64,000 nt of DNA from Verrucomicrobiales bacterium (GTDB taxonomy: Bacteria > Verrucomicrobiota > Verrucomicrobiia > Limisphaerales > J093). Below the pieces are notes generated by a model. That model ran no database searches. It saw only the letters and a list, made by a program, of their open reading frames with translations, and was not told where the DNA came from. Below are positions 8,610 through 17,636 of this stretch, piece after piece. Each line of letters opens with the position of its first letter. Position 1 is the stretch's first letter. The DNA lies in NCBI GenBank assembly GCA_015075445.1, contig JABTUJ010000009.1:62001-126000 (forward strand). Direction: 5' to 3'. The position numbers and the translations under genes are program-made.

Positions 8610-9983
8610 CTACCACGCCGGCGGCCGCTCCCAATCCACCCAGCGCACCAGATCGCCCAGGGCAGGCCGGCCATCATGCCGCCAGTCCGGGGGCGGCTGC
8701 TGCATCCGCCCCAGCGGGCAGATGCGGCTGACGCCCCACTGCGCCAACTGTTGCACCAGCGCCTGCTCCCGGGCCCCGGACGCCGCCAGACCGACCGTCG
8801 AGACCCGCCCTCGAAACTCGTCCACGCCTTCGAGCGCCTCGTCGATCCCCGCCACCGCCTTGACGTAGATGAAGCGGTGCAACACCGAGGGGCTCAGCCG
8901 TGGCTGGCTCTCGTACACCACGGTCCAGGCGGTCGAGCCCGGGCTGCACCAGAGCTGGGTGTCCGAGGAATGCGCCGCCCTCACTTCGTAGAAGCCTCTC
9001 CGCGCCGCGATGGCGGCAGCTTCCGTCACGGGCAGTGGGCCGCGGGGTTCGGTGGCTTCGAGCCCCGCCAGGGCGTCGGCCAAAGCGGCGGCGAACCGCT
9101 CCGGGGAATTGCGGCCGCCGGCCTCGACGTAGAACGCGTGGGGCGAGAGGCAACCAAGCTGGTTCCAGGCCGCCACGTCGCGCGCGGCGGCGGCCACAAC
9201 CCGCGGGAGGTTGTGATGGGCCAGCACCTCTGCCGCCACATAGCCGAAGCTGAGCTGGTGTCCGTAGCCGAGGAACCGGACCGGAGTCGGCACCCGGGCC
9301 CGCAACGCGGCCACCGTGGCATCGGTGCCCATGACCGTGACGCATTCGGCCTGGGCGAACAGCGCCGCTTCCAGGGGTTCCGTTCCGCCGGGCCATTCGG
9401 CGATCTCGAGACAGGCGGCCAGTTTCGCCTCCGTCTCGCGCAGGGAATGGGCAAAGAGCCGGGGCAACAGCGACGTGCCCGAGGCGCACTTCATGAACTG
9501 GGCGGATCGTGTCAGCAGCCCCAGCACGAGGCTGAGGAGCGGCGCGTTGGGGAGTCGCCCGGCGGGGAGGTGGGCCAGCAACTCCGGCCCCCGCGCCCAC
9601 GACGCCCGCCCGCTGCGCGCCTCGGCTTCCGGCGCACAAAACTGGTCCAGTCGCTCGAGGTGCCCCAGGTCTTGCACTACGAGCGCGCGGAGCCCCTCCC
9701 GAGTGAGGCTGGCAAAGAAGGCATCGAGACCCGCCGCCAACGTTTCCCGCGAGAAACCGAGCTCGACCGGACCGCGTGCGAGGGCGGCTTGACGGAAGGG
9801 ATTGGCCGGGTCGAGCCAGTCCTCTGCCACCGCGGCGATGGCGTCGATGATGTCCGGCGTGCGGCGCGCCTCGAGGTAGCGACGGCGGTTGGCCTTCAGC
9901 GTCAGGCACGCCTCGGTGATCATGGCCGGCGTCAGCAGCCCGGGCTCAGGCCGGTCCGCCAGAAAATAGGAGGGCAGTGGCAT
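8610..9983 (-). CDS. LuxC-family acyl-CoA/acyl-protein reductase
   Basis: LuxC reduces enzyme-bound acyl groups to aldehydes using NADPH. The 457-residue product begins [13 protein letters not shown] at ATG 9983, which shares one base with the MFS stop (TGATG), so translation is probably coupled. The aldehyde-dehydrogenase-like nucleophile is likely Cys278 in [14 protein letters not shown]. The C-terminus has [17 protein letters not shown], close to the conserved end of LuxC proteins. A LuxE-like synthetase lies two genes upstream, which gives the standard acid-reductase pair. No luxA or luxB is present, so bioluminescence is not implied. The substrate acid is unknown. Confidence 0.85.
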   Translation of the reverse strand: MPLPSYFLADRPEPGLLTPAMITEACLTLKANRRRYLEARRTPDIIDAIAAVAEDWLDPANPFRQAALARGPVELGFSRETLAAGLDAFFASLTREGLRALVVQDLGHLERLDQFCAPEAEARSGRASWARGPELLAHLPAGRLPNAPLLSLVLGLLTRSAQFMKCASGTSLLPRLFAHSLRETEAKLAACLEIAEWPGGTEPLEAALFAQAECVTVMGTDATVAALRARVPTPVRFLGYGHQLSFGYVAAEVLAHHNLPRVVAAAARDVAAWNQLGCLSPHAFYVEAGGRNSPERFAAALADALAGLEATEPRGPLPVTEAAAIAARRGFYEVRAAHSSDTQLWCSPGSTAWTVVYESQPRLSPSVLHRFIYVKAVAGIDEALEGVDEFRGRVSTVGLAASGAREQALVQQLAQWGVSRICPLGRMQQPPPDWRHDGRPALGDLVRWVDWERPPAW

Positions 9984-11206
9984 CACGGTTCGAGCCCTTC
10001 CTTTCGGCGTAGCGCGTGCAGGCAGGGCAACGCCACCAGGGACAGCAGGACCAGACACGCCAAACCCAGGTACGTCCACTGGTAGCTCTCGGGTCGCCCG
10101 GCGGCTTCCCCCAGCGACTTGACCCGCACGCCGGCCCACCAGTGGCCGAGATTGCCGACCAACCCGCTGATCATGATGAACAGCCCGAACACCCGCCCGC
10201 GCACGGCGCCGGGGACCGAGGTCAGCAGGGCCGCCTCAACCATCGGGTAGTTCGCCAGCATGAAGAAGCCGTACACCAAAAGGGCCGGGATCAGCCACGC
10301 ACGCGGCACGCGCGGGAACACCGCGATCACCAGCGCGGAGCTGACGAGCACGAACGCGATCCACCGCAGCCGCGCCCGATCGCTGAGATGGCCGAACAGC
10401 GGGTTGCTCACCACCCCCACCAGGAAGATCGAGCTCAGCGCCACCCCCGTGGTCCGCACATCCATCCCGTGCGCCTGCTGCAGAAACAACGAGCCCAGAC
10501 TCGCCATGCTGCACGCCGCAAAGTCCCGCAGACTGAACAGCGCCGCCGCCGCCAGGAACCACGCCCACAGCGCCGGGGACTCGAACAACGCCCCGCGCTC
10601 CCCCGGCCGTTCCGGTTCCCGCGCCACGGGCGCCGGCGGCGACAGCCACGCGAACAAGCCGGCCGCCGCCAGTCCCGCCAGCCCCAGCTCCACCAACGGC
10701 GCCCGCCAGCCCACGCTCGCCGCCCGCCAGCCCACATACAGCGGCCCCAAAAAGAACCCCGCGCTGGCGCCCATCCCGATCAACCCCAGCGCCCGGCCCG
10801 TCCGTTGCGGGAACAGCCCGACCACCAGCGCCGTTGCCGCCGGGTGATAGAAGGACCCGCCCAGCCCTGCCAGCACGACACACCCCAGCGCCGTCGGGTA
10901 GTCCCGCGCCCATCCCAGCCCGAGATATCCGAGCGCGTTCAGCACCAGCCCCCACGTCAACAGCCAACGCCGGTCCAACCGGTCGGCGAGCACGCCCAGC
11001 GGATAACTCGGCAGAAAGTACGCCAGCATCATCACCGTCGTGAGCGAGGTCGCCGCGGCCACGCTGGGCAGGTTCAGATCGCGCTGGAGCTGCAGGTACA
11101 CGGGCAGCAAAGCCACGTTGTACAGGTGGTTCAGCCCATGCAGCAGCCCCACGAGCCAGAGCACCCGCGTCAGGTCGCGCGGCGTTGAGGAGGTTCCCGG
11201 GTTCAT
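9983..11206 (-). CDS. Major facilitator superfamily transporter
   Basis: A 407-residue inner-membrane carrier, with ATG at 11206 and about twelve hydrophobic segments. The loop between segments 2 and 3 contains PLGVLADRLDRRWLLTWG, the MFS motif A pattern. A shorter version, LFGHLSDRARLRW, occurs at the start of the second half. GGSFYHPAATALV is reminiscent of FSR/sugar-type MFS proteins. It starts 13 bp after the LuxE stop and overlaps the LuxC start, so it probably carries a substrate or product of the LuxE-LuxC reaction. Direction and substrate are unknown. Confidence 0.88.
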   Translation of the reverse strand: MNPGTSSTPRDLTRVLWLVGLLHGLNHLYNVALLPVYLQLQRDLNLPSVAAATSLTTVMMLAYFLPSYPLGVLADRLDRRWLLTWGLVLNALGYLGLGWARDYPTALGCVVLAGLGGSFYHPAATALVVGLFPQRTGRALGLIGMGASAGFFLGPLYVGWRAASVGWRAPLVELGLAGLAAAGLFAWLSPPAPVAREPERPGERGALFESPALWAWFLAAAALFSLRDFAACSMASLGSLFLQQAHGMDVRTTGVALSSIFLVGVVSNPLFGHLSDRARLRWIAFVLVSSALVIAVFPRVPRAWLIPALLVYGFFMLANYPMVEAALLTSVPGAVRGRVFGLFIMISGLVGNLGHWWAGVRVKSLGEAAGRPESYQWTYLGLACLVLLSLVALPCLHALRRKEGLEP

Positions 11207-11219
11207 GCGCGGCTCCGCT

Positions 11220-12377
11220 TCACCGGGCCAGGAGTGAGCAGCCCCGCGCTTCCGCCGCCGGCACCCGCCCCAGCAGCTCAAAGCCCGCCCCGCGCCGCAC
11301 CGCCAGGTCCTCGGTCTGCACGGCCAGCACCGATCGCACATTGGCCAGATCCAACACCCGCAGCAACCCCGTCTCGCCTTCGCCCACTTCCCGGCCGTCC
11401 TCCGGCGACACCACCCACGCCCGCGCCCACGGGGCAAACCGGAACCACCGCCCGGACGCCGGCGGCGCGCCGCCCGCCGTAGGGGCATCCGTAGCAACGC
11501 CCACCGCGCCGTCGTACGCCTGGGAACTCAGCTCGCTCATGCCGTACTCACACACCAATCGTTCCGACGTCAGACCGAGGCAACGCTCGATCCACCGGTG
11601 CAGCTCCGCCTTGGGCAGCTCGCGCGACCGTCCCTTGTACCCGCCCGTCTCGAGGCCGCGCGAACCGGGGGGCAAGGCCAGCCGCGCGCCTGCCGCTTCG
11701 AGGTGTTCGAGCAGATGCACGAAGCCAAAGGCCGTGCCCAACACCACCACCGGCTCGTTCGCCTCGACCACTCCCGCCAACGCCGGCAAGGCTCGTCCGA
11801 CGTTCAACCGCCAGCTCCCCGCGCCATCAGTTTCACCCAGATACGTTGCCGGCCCCTTGCCGAACGCGGTGGCGACCGTGCTGAACATGTGGGCCAGCGA
11901 CGAGTGCGGCGCCGCGGTGGACGGCGGCGCCAGCACCACGAAGCGGAACCGACCCCCACCCGCCGTCCACTCGGGGAGCAGGGCGGGCGCGAAACCAGCG
12001 CACACCGAGGTCTCATACAGCGCGAGCGATTCCGCCGAATGGAAGTGCCGGCTCCGCGACGCCGCCGTCGTGCCGCTGGAATGGAAGACCGTCCGGCGTT
12101 CGGCCGGCGCCAGGCTGGTGAAATCCCAGTCCTTGAACGCGGTCGTGGGCACCGCGGGTAGGAAACGCCACGTCGTCACGTCTCGGGGCGTGAGGCCGCG
12201 CGCCTGGCAAAGCGCCCGGTAAGGCGGGACCGCGTCGTACTGCGCGGCGAAGAGCTCGAGAGCCAGGGCGTCAAATACGCGGTCCTGTGCCCCGACCGAT
12301 CCAGACAGCACCGCGTCGGATGCGTGAATGAACTCGCGCACCCGGCGGATCAGGTCCTGGAACAGCTCGTGGGCCAT
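11220..12377 (-). CDS. LuxE-family acyl-protein synthetase (acid-activating enzyme)
   Basis: LuxE adenylates a carboxylic acid and passes it to LuxC. The 385-residue protein starts at ATG 12377. It contains FHSSGTTAASRSRHFHS, the Ser/Thr/Gly-rich nucleotide loop of the adenylate-forming superfamily, and CEYGMSELSSQAYD, the equivalent of the YGxTE motif. The opening residues (FQDLIRRVREFIHASD...YDAVPPYRALCQARG) match the LuxE domain rather than full-length acyl-CoA synthetases. It is the second gene of the minus-strand run, 84 bp after the GH15-like gene and 13 bp before the transporter. Together with LuxC it would make an aldehyde from a free acid. Confidence 0.85.
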   Translation of the reverse strand: MAHELFQDLIRRVREFIHASDAVLSGSVGAQDRVFDALALELFAAQYDAVPPYRALCQARGLTPRDVTTWRFLPAVPTTAFKDWDFTSLAPAERRTVFHSSGTTAASRSRHFHSAESLALYETSVCAGFAPALLPEWTAGGGRFRFVVLAPPSTAAPHSSLAHMFSTVATAFGKGPATYLGETDGAGSWRLNVGRALPALAGVVEANEPVVVLGTAFGFVHLLEHLEAAGARLALPPGSRGLETGGYKGRSRELPKAELHRWIERCLGLTSERLVCEYGMSELSSQAYDGAVGVATDAPTAGGAPPASGRWFRFAPWARAWVVSPEDGREVGEGETGLLRVLDLANVRSVLAVQTEDLAVRRGAGFELLGRVPAAEARGCSLLAR

Positions 12378-12461
12378 GCGGTTTTGGTTTCGCGTCGTAC
12401 CGACGGCGGCTGGTTCACCGCCACAGCCGGGCAGCGAGCATCTCGTAAACCCTCATTTCGT

Positions 12462-13679
12462 TCAACCACTCTCAACGCGGGCCGGCACGCCCGTCTGGAG
12501 GGCACGGCGCATCTCGTGCAGGGCGAGCCACAGGTTGGCCTGTGTCCACAGCAGCGGCGTGTGGTCGTTCGGGACGTACCGGCCCTCACACAGGTAGTAC
12601 GCTTCCGGGCAGCGGAGTTCGGTGCCGTGTTCACCTCCACTCGTCAACTGACCCAACGCCCGGTTCAAGTAATGCACCTGGAGCCCACGTGACTCCTCGG
12701 CGTGCTCGACCTCCTGACACCTCAACTGCCGCATCGCCCGCCGCCCGTGGATCACCGACAGAATCGGGTCGAACAAACACCACTGCGCCTCCTCGCCCGG
12801 ACGCAGATAAGCGTCCCGCGGCGCCGTGCTCGCGCTGAGGTCGGCGGTCCGGAGGTGGGCCGGCAGCTTCGTCTTGTAGTCTGCAAACCAGTACGAGTCG
12901 CCCAGGTAACGACGGATGCCATGCTCGCCTTGGAGCCGGGTGGTCACGTCGGTTACAATGGTGGCCGCGTGCCGGTCCAGCAGCTCCTCAACCTCGAGAG
13001 GATAGAGCAGGAACAGCAAGGCCGCGTCGTAGCGTCGGTACAGCGCCTGGGGTTCGCGCGCTTCACACGGCAGAATCCGCTGCAGCGCCGCCACGCCGTG
13101 CTCGATCAAACGATCCAGCCGGATCCTGTCCTCCTTGGCCGCGGCGTGTTCCTGGACCAGAAGCCTCATCTGCCGCAACCCCGCCACCACCGCGCCGATG
13201 GAGGAGGCCGAAACCTTCCGCACTTCCTCCCAATGCCCGCTGTCCGGGTCCTCCCAGAACCGGATCGCGTCGAGGTAGGCAGGGAACCAGCGTAGACATT
13301 CCCAGGCCTCGGGGTGACGGAGCGACGGCTCGACGCGGGCCAACCGGCAGTACCACCACAGGAAGTAACCCAGCGCATCGTTCTGGGCGTGCGACCACCG
13401 CTGGTTCACCTCGGCCAATCGCTCCCCATCGAAACGGATGTGCGGACGGTGCATCGGATTCGCCGGATCCGCGCGGCCCTCGGTAATCGCCTGGAACCGG
13501 GACCGCTGCGTCCGGAAGAAATCCAGGAGGGCCTTGGCGGCCCGAACGGCGGTGGTCACATCCCCCGTGGCGTAAATGTTGGATGGACCGGGTGTGCCGA
13601 CGTTGGGAAAGGCCACATGATCGTGCGACGAGGCTGCCGTCCGGGAGCAGCCCGGACAAGTGTTTTCCGGGGCGACCAT
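12462..13679 (-). CDS. Glycoside hydrolase family 15 / phosphorylase-kinase-like (alpha/alpha)6 protein
   Basis: A 405-residue protein resembling the GH15-like proteins related to eukaryotic phosphorylase kinase alpha/beta subunits. Typical segments are RWSHAQNDALGYFLWWY near residue 95, RRYLGDSYWFADYK, QWCLFDPILSVIHGRR and PLLWTQANLWLAL near the C-terminus, all characteristic of the helical barrel. True glucoamylases use two glutamates that I could not assign, so catalysis is uncertain. The start ATG 13679 gives a short non-conserved leader. It is first in the run with luxE-MFS-luxC and divergent from the small gene at 13748. Confidence 0.75.
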   Translation of the reverse strand: MVAPENTCPGCSRTAASSHDHVAFPNVGTPGPSNIYATGDVTTAVRAAKALLDFFRTQRSRFQAITEGRADPANPMHRPHIRFDGERLAEVNQRWSHAQNDALGYFLWWYCRLARVEPSLRHPEAWECLRWFPAYLDAIRFWEDPDSGHWEEVRKVSASSIGAVVAGLRQMRLLVQEHAAAKEDRIRLDRLIEHGVAALQRILPCEAREPQALYRRYDAALLFLLYPLEVEELLDRHAATIVTDVTTRLQGEHGIRRYLGDSYWFADYKTKLPAHLRTADLSASTAPRDAYLRPGEEAQWCLFDPILSVIHGRRAMRQLRCQEVEHAEESRGLQVHYLNRALGQLTSGGEHGTELRCPEAYYLCEGRYVPNDHTPLLWTQANLWLALHEMRRALQTGVPARVESG

Positions 13680-13747
13680 CTCGCGGTCGCTTCGTCCGGC
13701 CCTGGCCCGGCGCTTGCGCCCCCGCCAGCCGTGGGCAACTGTCCCGC

Positions 13748-13975
13748 ATGACTCGGACTCAACTGGAATCGGCGGTGGCCAGCGGGATCCCGTTCACGCT
13801 CCGCATGGCCGACGGTCGCGAGTACGCCGTGCCGCATCCGGACTACATCTGGCTTCCGCCCAACGCCTCCTACGCGATCGTCCACGAGGATGACGGCCAC
13901 TTCAACGTGCTGCCGCTGCTGACGATGACCGGATTGCGCTCGAAAGCCGCGGCGTCCTCCTTGCCGGAGGGGTGA
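13748..13975 (+). CDS. Small conserved hypothetical protein (75 aa)
   Basis: A 75-residue protein from ATG 13748, MTRTQLESAVASGIPFTLRM, continuing into ADGREYAVPHPDYIWLPP and DDGHFNVLPLLTMTGL. The pattern of a beta-strand-rich core with YxVPHxDYI and FxVLPLLTMT is one I associate with short proteins common in Verrucomicrobia, of unknown function. There are no signal peptide or membrane segments. It is divergent from the GH15-like gene (69 bp apart) and followed by a repeat palindrome. A regulatory or surface-binding role would be a guess. Confidence 0.7.
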   Translation: MTRTQLESAVASGIPFTLRMADGREYAVPHPDYIWLPPNASYAIVHEDDGHFNVLPLLTMTGLRSKAAASSLPEG

Positions 13976-13990
13976 TGTCGCCGCGAGGGG

Positions 13991-14060
13991 CTGTAGGCGC
14001 CGACGTGAGGAGGCGAAGTCGCATCCTCGCTCGCCCGCCTCCTCACGCCGCGCCTCCAGC
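13991..14060. repeat. Dispersed palindrome, module A family (copy 1)
   Basis: Inverted copies of the 23-bp module A (core TAGGCGCCGACGTGAGGAGG) facing each other: left arm from 13991, right arm to about 14060. The right arm is slightly degenerate. It lies between the small gene at 13748 and elbB. Other copies are at 15614, 19421, 22458, 23481 and 43631. Confidence 0.8.
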
Positions 14061-14141
14061 GGGTACGGAAGATCCGGGCAAGCGATGGTGGAGTTGGTCC
14101 GCCCCTTGTATCGGGGCCGCGGTTTCCGTACCGTGCCGGAT

Positions 14142-14797
14142 ATGAAACGCGCTGCCGTCATCCTCCCGGTTGTGGCGTTTTCGATGGCGCCGAGATCCAC
14201 GAGTCCGTCCTGGTCCTGCTCGCCCTCGACCGGGCCAACGCGCGGGTGGTGTGTGCCGCGCCGGATGTCGCCCAGCACCACGTGGTCAACCACCTGACCC
14301 AGCAACCCGTCCCGGGCGAGCGCCGCAACGTGCTGGTCGAGTCCGCCCGGATCGCGCGGGGCAAGATCCTCCCGGTGAGCCAACTCCGGTTGGCGGACGT
14401 GGACGCGATCATCCTGCCGGGCGGGTTCGGGGCGGCGAAGAATCTCTGCACGTTCGCGCTGGCCGGCCCGGATTTCGCGGTCAACGCGGAGGTGGCGCAG
14501 GTGCTGCAGCAGGCCCATCAACAAGGCAAGCCGCTCGGGTTTGCGTGCATCGCGCCCGCCGTGGCCGCGAAGCTCTTTGGCGCCGAGCACCTCGAGTTCA
14601 CGATTGGCAACGATGCCGGCACAGCCCAGGCGCTGCAGCAGGACGGCGCCCGGCACGTGAACTGCACCGTGCACAATGTGGTGGTGGACCGCCGCCTCAA
14701 AATCGTCACCACCCCGGCCTACATGCTCGCCGGGCGGATCACCGAGGCCGAGGCCGGCATCAACAAGCTCGTCCAGGCCGTGCTCGAGATGGCCTGA
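14142..14797 (+). CDS. elbB: ElbB-family isoprenoid biosynthesis glyoxalase (DJ-1/PfpI class), one frameshift
   Basis: ElbB proteins are class I glutamine-amidotransferase-like glyoxalases once linked to lycopene yield. The start MKRAAVIL is in one frame. GCGVFDGAEIHESVLVLLAL and everything to the stop at 14797 are in the next. The break is at the C-run 14164-14166. Restoring one base gives 218 residues, the family's usual size. The rest is intact, including DVDAIILPGGFGAAKN, GKPLGFACIAPA with the nucleophile-elbow cysteine, and TPAYMLAG. Because only one base is missing, a sequencing error or a recent mutation is more likely than an old pseudogene. Confidence 0.85.
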
Positions 14798-14801
14798 CGA
14801 A

Positions 14802-15650
14802 ATGTGCGATATCGTTGAGAACCATGTCGGGAACATCAGCGCCTGCGGCTTCTGCGGCTACCGGGCGGGGCGGAGCGAGGGGCATGATCGGAAATCGCAG
14901 TGGCTCAAGGCACGTTATGCGGAAGGCCTGAGGTTCCACGTGCTCCGCTCCCGGGCATCCGGTGATATCGGGATGATCGAGTACGCGCTGGGCAATCAGG
15001 CGTGGAGACCTGTGGAGGCGGAGGGCTACCTGGTCATCCATTGCCTGATGATCAACGGCCGACACAAGGGAAAGGGGCTGGGGTCGCTCCTCTTGGATCG
15101 CTGTCTCAGGGACGCCAGGAAGAGCAAGTGCCACGGGGTTGCGGTGGTGACCAGTTCGGATGCTCTCATGGCCAGAAGCGACGTGTTCATCAAAGCGGGG
15201 TTTCTGGTGGTGGACCGCATCCCTCCCTATGAACTGCTCGCCAGGAAACTGCAGAAGACGGCGCCGGATCCGCGTTTCAACGTTGACAGGAATCGCCTCT
15301 GCCAGCGGTACAGGAAGGGCCTGACCCTCCTGGCGGCCGATCAGTGCCCGATGGTCCCCAAGTGGGTGAGGGAGATTGCAGAGGCGTCCAGGGCATTGGG
15401 CCTGGAGCCGAGAGTGGTTCGTGTTCGGACCGCCGCGGCTTCGCGGGCGCTGCCAACGCCCTACGGCATGTTCAGCATCATCTACGATGGGAAGCTCATC
15501 GCGGAACGTCCGATCAGTGCCACAAGATTCAGGAACATCATGCGGAGGATCGCCGAACCAGCGAGGGGAGAAGGTCCCGGGGGCGGGCGCGCTAAACCGG
15601 AACTCGCATCCCGCCGTAGGCGCCGACGTGAGGAGGCATTGCGGTCGTAG
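14802..15650 (+). CDS. GNAT-family acetyltransferase with YoaP-like C-terminal domain
   Basis: A 282-residue protein from ATG 14802, four bases after the elbB stop. The N-terminal half is a GNAT fold: NGRHKGKGLGSLLLDRCL is the acetyl-CoA-binding motif A, followed by VAVVTSSDALMARSDVFIKA and GFLVVDRIPPYELL. The C-terminal half, ending in TPYGMFSIIYDGKLIAERPI, resembles the YoaP-type domain found after GNATs. CGFCGYR near the start could be a metal- or thiol-reactive site. The last dozen residues (SRRRRRREEALRS) are encoded by the repeat array that begins at 15614, so the natural stop may have been lost when the repeat arrived. The substrate is unknown. Confidence 0.8.
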   Translation: MCDIVENHVGNISACGFCGYRAGRSEGHDRKSQWLKARYAEGLRFHVLRSRASGDIGMIEYALGNQAWRPVEAEGYLVIHCLMINGRHKGKGLGSLLLDRCLRDARKSKCHGVAVVTSSDALMARSDVFIKAGFLVVDRIPPYELLARKLQKTAPDPRFNVDRNRLCQRYRKGLTLLAADQCPMVPKWVREIAEASRALGLEPRVVRVRTAAASRALPTPYGMFSIIYDGKLIAERPISATRFRNIMRRIAEPARGEGPGGGRAKPELASRRRRRREEALRS

Positions 15651-15855
15651 GCGCCGACGTCAGGAGGCTCAACCTGGCGTGAGTCTCGTCTACCGCCCCC
15701 ACCTCGAGTCCTCGTCACCCTACCTACCCCCCTCAACCTGGCGTGAGTCTCGTCACCTCGACTCCTACCGCCCCCTCAACCTGGCGTGAGTCTCGTCACC
15801 TCGACTCCTACCGCCCCCTCAACCTGGCGTGAGTCTCGTCACCTCGACTCCTACA
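15614..15855. repeat. Array of module A (23 bp) and module B (43 bp) repeats, forward orientation
   Basis: Two copies of module A (15615-15637 and 15646-15668) are followed by module B copies starting at 15668, 15732, 15775 and 15818. Module B begins CTCAACCTGGCGTGAGTCTC. The last three are exact 43-bp tandem units; the first is interrupted and 64 bp long. The array encodes the C-terminus of the GNAT gene at its left end and is otherwise noncoding. The same two modules occur in the opposite orientation at 19421-19641. Confidence 0.9.
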
Positions 15856-15894
15856 GTCGGTCGCGGTTGCATGCCGCGCTGGGGAACACCCGGG

Positions 15895-16248
15895 CTAAGC
15901 AGGCTGGGGGTTGGCCTGCGTGAGGGTGAGGAGCATCGAGAAACGCTCGGTCGCCTTCACGGCGTGCGGCAGATGCGGCGGCATGTAGAGCAGTTCCCCG
16001 GCCCGCAAGGTGCGGGTCTCGCCCCCCAGTGTCCATTCACACACACCCGACAGAACCTGCACGATGGCGTGGTGCGGCGAGGTATGCTCGGTGAGTTCCT
16101 GCCCGGCGTCGAAGCCGAAGAGGACCAACCGGCCATAGGGCGTGCGCAAGAGGGTGCGGCTCACGATGCCGTGGGGGGCGAACTGAGTCTCATTAGCCAG
16201 GGACAGGACGGCCAGCGCGTGGGGATCCATCAGCGGTTTGTCGCTCAT
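15895..16248 (-). CDS. Small cupin-domain protein
   Basis: A 117-residue single-domain cupin starting at ATG 16248. It contains TPYGRLVLFGFDAGQELTEH, SPHHAIVQVLSGVCEWTLGG and AGELLYMPPHLPHAVKATE, the two cupin motifs. Histidines in TEHTSPHH and PPHLPH could form the metal site. Such proteins often act as small dioxygenases, isomerases or ligand-sensing barrels. The function here is unassigned. It stands alone between the module A/B array and an ABC exporter, with its own minus-strand orientation. Confidence 0.85.
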   Translation of the reverse strand: MSDKPLMDPHALAVLSLANETQFAPHGIVSRTLLRTPYGRLVLFGFDAGQELTEHTSPHHAIVQVLSGVCEWTLGGETRTLRAGELLYMPPHLPHAVKATERFSMLLTLTQANPQPA

Positions 16249-16428
16249 GGCCGTAGTATAGCGCGGCTTTCCCCGTGCGCTTTGAGGATCGTCAAGGTCC
16301 CGGAGCCCAAGGCCGTCCCTCCCAGGAGCCGGAATGCGGGAGGCAGAATGCAGACTGCAAGAGGGGCATCCAGCCAGGTCGGTTGATGGGCCCTGAGCAG
16401 ATTCAAGAGAACCACGCCACTTCCCCAA

Positions 16429-16496
16429 TCCCCGATGTTCGTAATCGGTGGAGGGACTACCCGTCTTGGATTCTCCGCCGATTACGAACATCGGGA
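16429..16496. repeat. Single copy of the ATTACGAACATCGGG palindrome
   Basis: Inverted arms CCCCGATGTTCGTAATCGG (from 16430) and CCGATTACGAACATCGGG (to 16495) face each other across about 30 bp. This is the same palindrome that is tandemly repeated four times at 59129-59545. The 16249-16667 gap contains only this element and no recognisable gene. Confidence 0.8.
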
Positions 16497-16667
16497 ATGC
16501 GGCTGAGGGCGGTGCTCCCTGAACCCGTGCTGCGGGTTTTCGGCCTGCACCTTGCATGGTGCAAGGCCCCGGAGCCGGTCCCACAGGAACCGGCCGCTTC
16601 CCACGGGTCCGAGAGTCTGCCGGCAATTCCCTTGAGACGGACCCCGGGCTGACCCTACGCTGCCCCC

Positions 16668-17636
16668 GTGGAAGCGGCCCTCGAGTTTGACCGCGTCACG
16701 AAGGTGTACCAAGGCCGGCAGATCGCCCTGGCGGATGTGTCCTTCGCCGTGCCGGTCGGAGCCACGGTGGGTTTGCTGGGCGCCAATGGCTCGGGCAAGT
16801 CCACGCTGCTCCGGCTCGCGCTCGGGCTGCTGACGGTGAGCGCCGGGGAAATCGCGGTGTTCGGCCAGCGGATGAGCCCGGGCGCGAAGCTGCTGCGGCA
16901 GCGCATCGGGTTTCTGCCCGACGACCCAGCCTTCCCGCCGGACCTGACCGCGATCCGCTACCTCGAGTTCGTCGCGGCGTGTTTCGGGTTGCCGCGACGC
17001 GAGGCCCAGGCCCGGCTGGGCACGCTGATCCGCGCCGTGGGTTTGACCGACGACGCTGGTCGCCGCGTGGGGACGTACTCGACCGGGATGAAGACGCGGC
17101 TGGGCGTGGCCGCCTCGCTGATGAACGATCCCGAGCTGCTCGTGTGGGACGAACCCACGGCCGGTCTGGACCCGATCAGCCGGGGTCAGACCCTGGAGCT
17201 GCTCGAACAACTGCGCGGGCGCAAGACCATCATCCTGAGCTCGCACATCCTCGGCGACATCGACCGGGTCTGCGATCGCCTGCTCATCCTGAACCAGGGC
17301 CAACTGCTGTTCGACGGCTCGCGCGCCACCCTGGAGGCGCGGTTGCCCAAGCGTCAGCTTGAGCTTCGCCTCCGCGGCGACCTCGAGCGATTTGCCGCCG
17401 CCCTCCCGGACCGGCTGGGACGCCCGGACCTCTCTTCGGAGCGTGGCCGGGTGCGTCTCGAGCTGGCCCCGCACGAGACGGCGGGCGAGGTCGTCGAGCG
17501 TGTGCTGCAACTGGCCCGCGAATGTGGCGTCACCGTGGAGGGCATCAACTCGACCGGACGCCAGTTGGAGGACGCGTACCTCAAGCTGATCACCGACGAT
17601 GAATTCCGGGGATTCCTCCGCGCCGCCGCTGCCTGA
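16668..17636 (+). CDS. ABC exporter ATP-binding protein (ABC-2 type)
   Basis: A 322-residue ATPase starting at GTG 16668. Walker A is GANGSGKST, the signature is YSTGMKTRLGVAASL (a common variant in ABC-2 exporters), Walker B is LLVWDEPTAGLD and the H-loop is LSSHILGDID. After the nucleotide-binding domain, about 100 residues form the C-terminal accessory region seen in drug, lipid or polysaccharide ABC-2 exporters. The 3' end overlaps the start of the permease gene by 38 bp, so the two are certainly linked. Cargo is unknown. Confidence 0.95.
   Translation: MEAALEFDRVTKVYQGRQIALADVSFAVPVGATVGLLGANGSGKSTLLRLALGLLTVSAGEIAVFGQRMSPGAKLLRQRIGFLPDDPAFPPDLTAIRYLEFVAACFGLPRREAQARLGTLIRAVGLTDDAGRRVGTYSTGMKTRLGVAASLMNDPELLVWDEPTAGLDPISRGQTLELLEQLRGRKTIILSSHILGDIDRVCDRLLILNQGQLLFDGSRATLEARLPKRQLELRLRGDLERFAAALPDRLGRPDLSSERGRVRLELAPHETAGEVVERVLQLARECGVTVEGINSTGRQLEDAYLKLITDDEFRGFLRAAAA

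Noticed and set aside
8610..12377. Bioluminescence operon
   Set aside because: luxA, luxB and luxD are absent; only the LuxC/LuxE acid-reductase parts are present.
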